39,981 bases of DNA from Aquificales bacterium. Its GTDB lineage: Bacteria; Aquificota; Aquificia; Aquificales; Aquificaceae. The stretch lies in assembly GCA_027078675.1 (NCBI GenBank), contig JALWWX010000216.1, positions 1-39,981 on the forward strand, in the 5' to 3' direction. Each line of letters opens with the position of its first letter. The stretch's first letter is position 1. Of this stretch, positions 36,960 through 39,981 are shown in pieces. Below the pieces are notes generated by a model. It was not told the DNA's origin. It made no database searches and saw only the letters and a list, made by a program, of their open reading frames with translations. The translations under genes were made by a program, and so were the position numbers.

Positions 36960-38659
36960 AGGCTATAAAGGCCCTTCTTCTTGACAAGAAGGCAGAGCTT
37001 TTTGAAATACTGGGAGATATTTTCAATGTAACAGGTCACAAGCTAATAGTAGCAAAGACAGAAGATCAGGCGTTAGATCTCCTTAAGGCGGTTGATGTGG
37101 ACATAATGTTGCTACCTTACGAGGATAAGGACTTTTGGATTCACTCAAGGAAAGACCACGGTATAAAAGGAATATATCCTATGTTCATAGGGGATAAGGA
37201 GGAGGAGCTTAAGGAAATAGTTGCTATGGGTTTTTCCTACGTAAATTTCATAATAAAACCCTTTAATCCTCTTGATCTTCTTAACAGGATAGGGCACCTT
37301 TCAACCCTTGAAGAGCATGAGGATCTTTCCATCTTCGGTTTGCTGAATGTACTTATAGAAATGGAAAAGCATGAAGAAACAGGATATGTAGAACTGTCAC
37401 ATAAGGATGAAAAATGCATACTTTTTGTTGAAGGTGGAACCGTTAAAGAATCCACGTGTGAAACTGATGTTTTAAAAAGTTTGTTTGCCAAAGAGCCTGA
37501 AATAACTAAACTCCCCATTGTTGAGGACTTTGTTGCTAAGGAGCAGTTCAACTCAACGGATGATCTCATAGAAAAACTGTGGGTTGAAGTAGAAGAGGTA
37601 GTTGAAGAGAAAACGATAGAAGTAAAAGTTGAGGATAGACTAAAAGAGCTTATAAAGGAAGTTGAGGAGGATGTATATTGCATACAGTTTCGCAGTGATA
37701 AGGATCTCTTGAGTAAAAATGCTTATCTTAGGGTGTTCAGAAATGGTGATACAAAGATAAACGTGCTTATAAATCCGTGGCATCAAATAGTATGGGGTGA
37801 TATAAAGGCGTGTATTGAACACCTCATAGGAGATATTAAATCACTTCATATAGTAATGCTTTTGACTCAGGATGTGTTTAAAAATCATAATGTCCTTAGA
37901 ATAATGGAGGCTAATCCTAAGGTTACACTTATAACCACGAGGGATATAGTGCATTCAATGAGACTTGCCGGTATGCCTGCTTTCAAAACAAGAACTCTTG
38001 ATCTTTTTAGATATTTTAGGGTAACCCTTGCTACTGGTCATACACTGAGTTTTATACCCGCTCCCTATACACCCTATAAAGGTAACTTTGCGGTTATGGA
38101 AAAAGAAAAGAGAATACTTTATACATCAGAGATTTTTAGTTCAATGATCCCCTCATCTCGCTTATCGGATATAACAACCTTTGATCCTCACGGCATAAAA
38201 ATATTCCATATGATACATATGCCCCATTCCGAAGGCGTTAAAAACTTTATAAATAGCTTTGAAGAATTACCTGATTGGATATTACCTGCTTACGGCAGTC
38301 TGTTGAAGGGTGAGGATGTTCAGAAGGCTGTAAATGTTTTGTCAAAGGTCAGTATGGGTATTGAGCTTCCAATAATAAAGGACAAACAAGAAGCTATATT
38401 GATACTGAATGAAACTTTATCCTATATAAAGGGCAGAATAGACGGAGAGCTTTTCAGGGACATACTTTCTGAACTTGAAAGGTTTGCCCTTATAGAAAAG
38501 GGCAGGATAGTGGATGTATTAACTGAGCCTTCCATTACCATTGATCAGCTTTTTATATCCCTTTGTAATGTAAAATCAGTCGGTGATGAAATAATGTACG
38601 ATATACTTAACTTTATAAGTGAAAGGGAAGTTATGCTTCCCGCATTTATGTGTCTTTGA
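36956..38659 (+). CDS. Pseudo-receiver + PATAN/DUF4388-like + degenerate diiron (ODP) domain protein
   Basis: A 567-residue signalling-type protein. Residues 1-118 follow a response-regulator fold and keep the Lys loop (NFIIKPFNPLDLL), but the phosphoacceptor position reads IMLLPYED and the N-terminal acidic pair is LLDKK, so it is probably not phosphorylated. Residues 121-170 (FGLLNVLIEMEKHEETGYVEL ... FVEGGTVKES) match the DUF4388/PATAN pattern. After a Glu-rich linker (190-235), residues 240-460 look like the metallo-beta-lactamase-fold oxygen-binding diiron domain (KNAYLRVF, FIPAPYTPYKGNF, RILYTSEIFSS). The HxExDH ligand motif is lost (TQDVFKNH) and other ligands are changed. The C-terminal 100 residues are helical. 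A sensory role is inference. Confidence 0.6.
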   Translation: MKAIKALLLDKKAELFEILGDIFNVTGHKLIVAKTEDQALDLLKAVDVDIMLLPYEDKDFWIHSRKDHGIKGIYPMFIGDKEEELKEIVAMGFSYVNFIIKPFNPLDLLNRIGHLSTLEEHEDLSIFGLLNVLIEMEKHEETGYVELSHKDEKCILFVEGGTVKESTCETDVLKSLFAKEPEITKLPIVEDFVAKEQFNSTDDLIEKLWVEVEEVVEEKTIEVKVEDRLKELIKEVEEDVYCIQFRSDKDLLSKNAYLRVFRNGDTKINVLINPWHQIVWGDIKACIEHLIGDIKSLHIVMLLTQDVFKNHNVLRIMEANPKVTLITTRDIVHSMRLAGMPAFKTRTLDLFRYFRVTLATGHTLSFIPAPYTPYKGNFAVMEKEKRILYTSEIFSSMIPSSRLSDITTFDPHGIKIFHMIHMPHSEGVKNFINSFEELPDWILPAYGSLLKGEDVQKAVNVLSKVSMGIELPIIKDKQEAILILNETLSYIKGRIDGELFRDILSELERFALIEKGRIVDVLTEPSITIDQLFISLCNVKSVGDEIMYDILNFISEREVMLPAFMCL

Positions 38660-39551
38660 TCTTTACAACCTCACAAAAGTATCTTATAAGTATTTCTTTA
38701 GGGGGTGTGTTAAGGGTTTCATCCTTCAAAGGTATTGCGTAGGGTGAGAGATTTAATTTTCTTTCTTCATGAATACTTAGTTCAAACTTTTTTGAAGGAG
38801 AACACACAGTACCGCCCCTTTTCCTACCGACCGGTGTACTTTCGCCTACAAATAAGCCGAGCATCCTTAGAGCTTTCCTTACACAAAGGGCGGATGTATA
38901 AGATACCCAAATTCCGTCTTCCTTGAGCTTACCTGTTATCTTGCGCAGTAGATCAATGGTCCACATTTCTGGATTTCTGAATGGTGAAAAGGGATCGTGG
39001 AATATCGCATCCGCTCTATCCTTTATAACACCTATTGTATTTCTTATATCCCCCTCTATTAACTCTATAAGTACCCCTTCCCTTTCCAGTGCATTCCTAT
39101 TTTCCCAAACCTTATTATGAAGATCTGTGTATGGTTCGGGCATGGGCGGTAATTTAGAAGGGAAGGTTTTGTCAAGTCCGTATATCTTTATTTCTATCGC
39201 AGGGTTGATGTTTTTGAGGTGATGGATGGCTACAACACTGTTATATCCCAATCCAAAGCCTATGTCTATTATAGTTATCCTACTGCTTTTCTTTGTTTTA
39301 TCAATAAGCCCCGAGGGAAGAAGAAATTTCTCATAGCATTCCCTTACCGCACCCGCATATACACTGTGGTAAGGCTCTCCGTATTCCTTGCTTATAAGCG
39401 TGAAGGAGCCGTCTCTTGTTTTTATTATCTCTCCATCAGCCCTTATTGAAGGTTTACACCATCTTTTAAGTTCCTTTTGTACCTTGAGGGCTTCTTCTTT
39501 GGAAAGTACAATGCCAAATTTTTCAGCAATCTTTTTTATATCCTCTACCAT
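38646..39551 (-). CDS. mnmC2: Stand-alone MnmC2-type tRNA (mnm5U34) methyltransferase (DUF752)
   Basis: A 301-residue SAM-dependent enzyme that methylates the nm5 group on wobble U34 of some tRNAs. The SAM-binding loop IIDIGFGLGYNSVVAI and the motif DAIFHDPFSPFRNPEMW fit DUF752/MnmC2 (family D-x-F-P/D-PxxNPE-WT). In most proteobacteria this domain is fused to the FAD oxidase MnmC1; here, as shown for Aquifex aeolicus, it stands alone. It overlaps lepB upstream by 7 bases and the convergent regulator gene by 14. Confidence 0.88.
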   Translation of the reverse strand: MVEDIKKIAEKFGIVLSKEEALKVQKELKRWCKPSIRADGEIIKTRDGSFTLISKEYGEPYHSVYAGAVRECYEKFLLPSGLIDKTKKSSRITIIDIGFGLGYNSVVAIHHLKNINPAIEIKIYGLDKTFPSKLPPMPEPYTDLHNKVWENRNALEREGVLIELIEGDIRNTIGVIKDRADAIFHDPFSPFRNPEMWTIDLLRKITGKLKEDGIWVSYTSALCVRKALRMLGLFVGESTPVGRKRGGTVCSPSKKFELSIHEERKLNLSPYAIPLKDETLNTPPKEILIRYFCEVVKIKDT

Positions 39552-39981
39552 ATAAAGTGTTTGCCTATCCTGTCAAACCTCGGATTCAATATCGCATAGA
39601 ATATCTGGCGAAAAGCTGTGAATGGTGTTACATCAGTGGTTTTTATAGGGGGTACTTTGCCAGAGAAGTAAATCACAAAGGCTTTTCCCACTATTTTATC
39701 CCTGGGCAGGAATCCCCAGTATCTGCTATCTTCACTGTTATCCCTGTTGTCCCCCATAACAAAGTATGCATTTTCCGGAATCTTAGTCGGGGGAAGGTTA
39801 ATCCGAGGTACCAAGGGATCTTTGTAAAGGGCGATTAGATGTTTCACCCCGTTAGGAAGAGTTTCCTCATATATTAACCTTTCGTGACCGCCGTCTGTAT
39901 CCTTGCCAACAAATCTAAGCGGTAATTCTTTACCGTTTATGAAAACCCTGTGACCTCTTATTTCTATTGTGTCACCGGGCA
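39545..39981 (-). CDS. lepB: Signal peptidase I, C-terminal part (5' end outside window)
   Basis: The frame is open to the window end and begins PGDTIEIRGHRVFINGKEL, the conserved box after the catalytic Lys region. The SPase signature MGDNRDNSEDSRYWGFLP follows. The catalytic Ser and Lys lie before the window edge and cannot be checked. LepB removes signal peptides from exported proteins, several of which are in this window. It is the first visible gene of a lepB-mnmC2 transcript. Confidence 0.96.
   Translation of the reverse strand, partial: PGDTIEIRGHRVFINGKELPLRFVGKDTDGGHERLIYEETLPNGVKHLIALYKDPLVPRINLPPTKIPENAYFVMGDNRDNSEDSRYWGFLPRDKIVGKAFVIYFSGKVPPIKTTDVTPFTAFRQIFYAILNPRFDRIGKHFIW

Overview
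The window reads as a compact chromosomal segment of a thermophilic, diderm (LPS-bearing) bacterium of the order Aquificales (Aquificota), most like the Aquificaceae. This is inferred from gene content, not from a database match. Pointers are: a branched-polyamine synthase (BpsA); a two-domain thermophile-type protein disulfide oxidoreductase; a stand-alone MnmC2 tRNA methyltransferase; an F0 c subunit with its own signal peptide, encoded beside atpB away from the F1 genes; a menaquinone gene of the futalosine route (mqnD); and rpmH fused by an ATGA overlap directly to yidD with no rnpA between them, the arrangement expected of the Aquificaceae that lack classical RNase P. Base composition is moderately AT-rich and fairly uniform, so there is no sign of an island, prophage, IS element or CRISPR array.

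Layout. 1-8706: thiC (partial)-mqnD, ccdA, then a run proA-panB-pilB-pilT-pilC-radical SAM protein that joins proline and pantothenate synthesis to the type IV pilus motor. 10305-16783: a prenyl diphosphate synthase diverging from a MoxR ATPase, a HAD phosphatase and lptD, followed by rpe and hom on the other strand. 16829-25977: a ParB/sulfiredoxin-fold protein, ppa-kdsD, atpB-(Usp-like)-atpE, rpmH-yidD-yidC, a heme-c-binding GGDEF/EAL protein and a periplasmic rhodanese. 25960-29750: leuD, a lipoate-protein ligase, ahcY preceded by tRNA-Asp, and a secreted protein of unknown function. 29751-33865: a GC-rich structured intergenic element, a NifA-type sigma-54 activator, the disulfide oxidoreductase, a DUF3108-like envelope protein and argF. 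33853-39981: an M23 peptidase and bpsA, then tlyA with three co-transcribed genes (a catalytically empty phosphohexomutase-like domain, a small helical protein, and a pseudo-receiver/PATAN-like/diiron-fold protein), then mnmC2 and a partial lepB.

The genome is very tightly packed. Genes in runs overlap by 1-14 bases, all six convergent junctions overlap or abut exactly, and no stretch over 300 bases lacks a gene. At least eleven operon-leading genes have a TATAAT-like hexamer 7-10 bases before the start codon and no Shine-Dalgarno sequence, which predicts leaderless mRNAs. Downstream operon members and a few leaders (pilT, pilC, ppa, atpB, atpE, rpmH, PDO, bpsA, ahcY) have clear AGGAGG-type sites.

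The best candidates for undescribed biology are: (1) the interleaved complementary segments at 29768-29834, which begin where a TATAAT box predicts a transcript start and end next to the Shine-Dalgarno of the secreted-protein gene; (2) the tlyA-linked cassette at 36318-38659, built from two degenerate enzyme or sensor folds; (3) the widespread leaderless architecture, including two physically overlapping -10 boxes between ispA and moxR; and (4) the small Usp-like gene inside the F0 operon.
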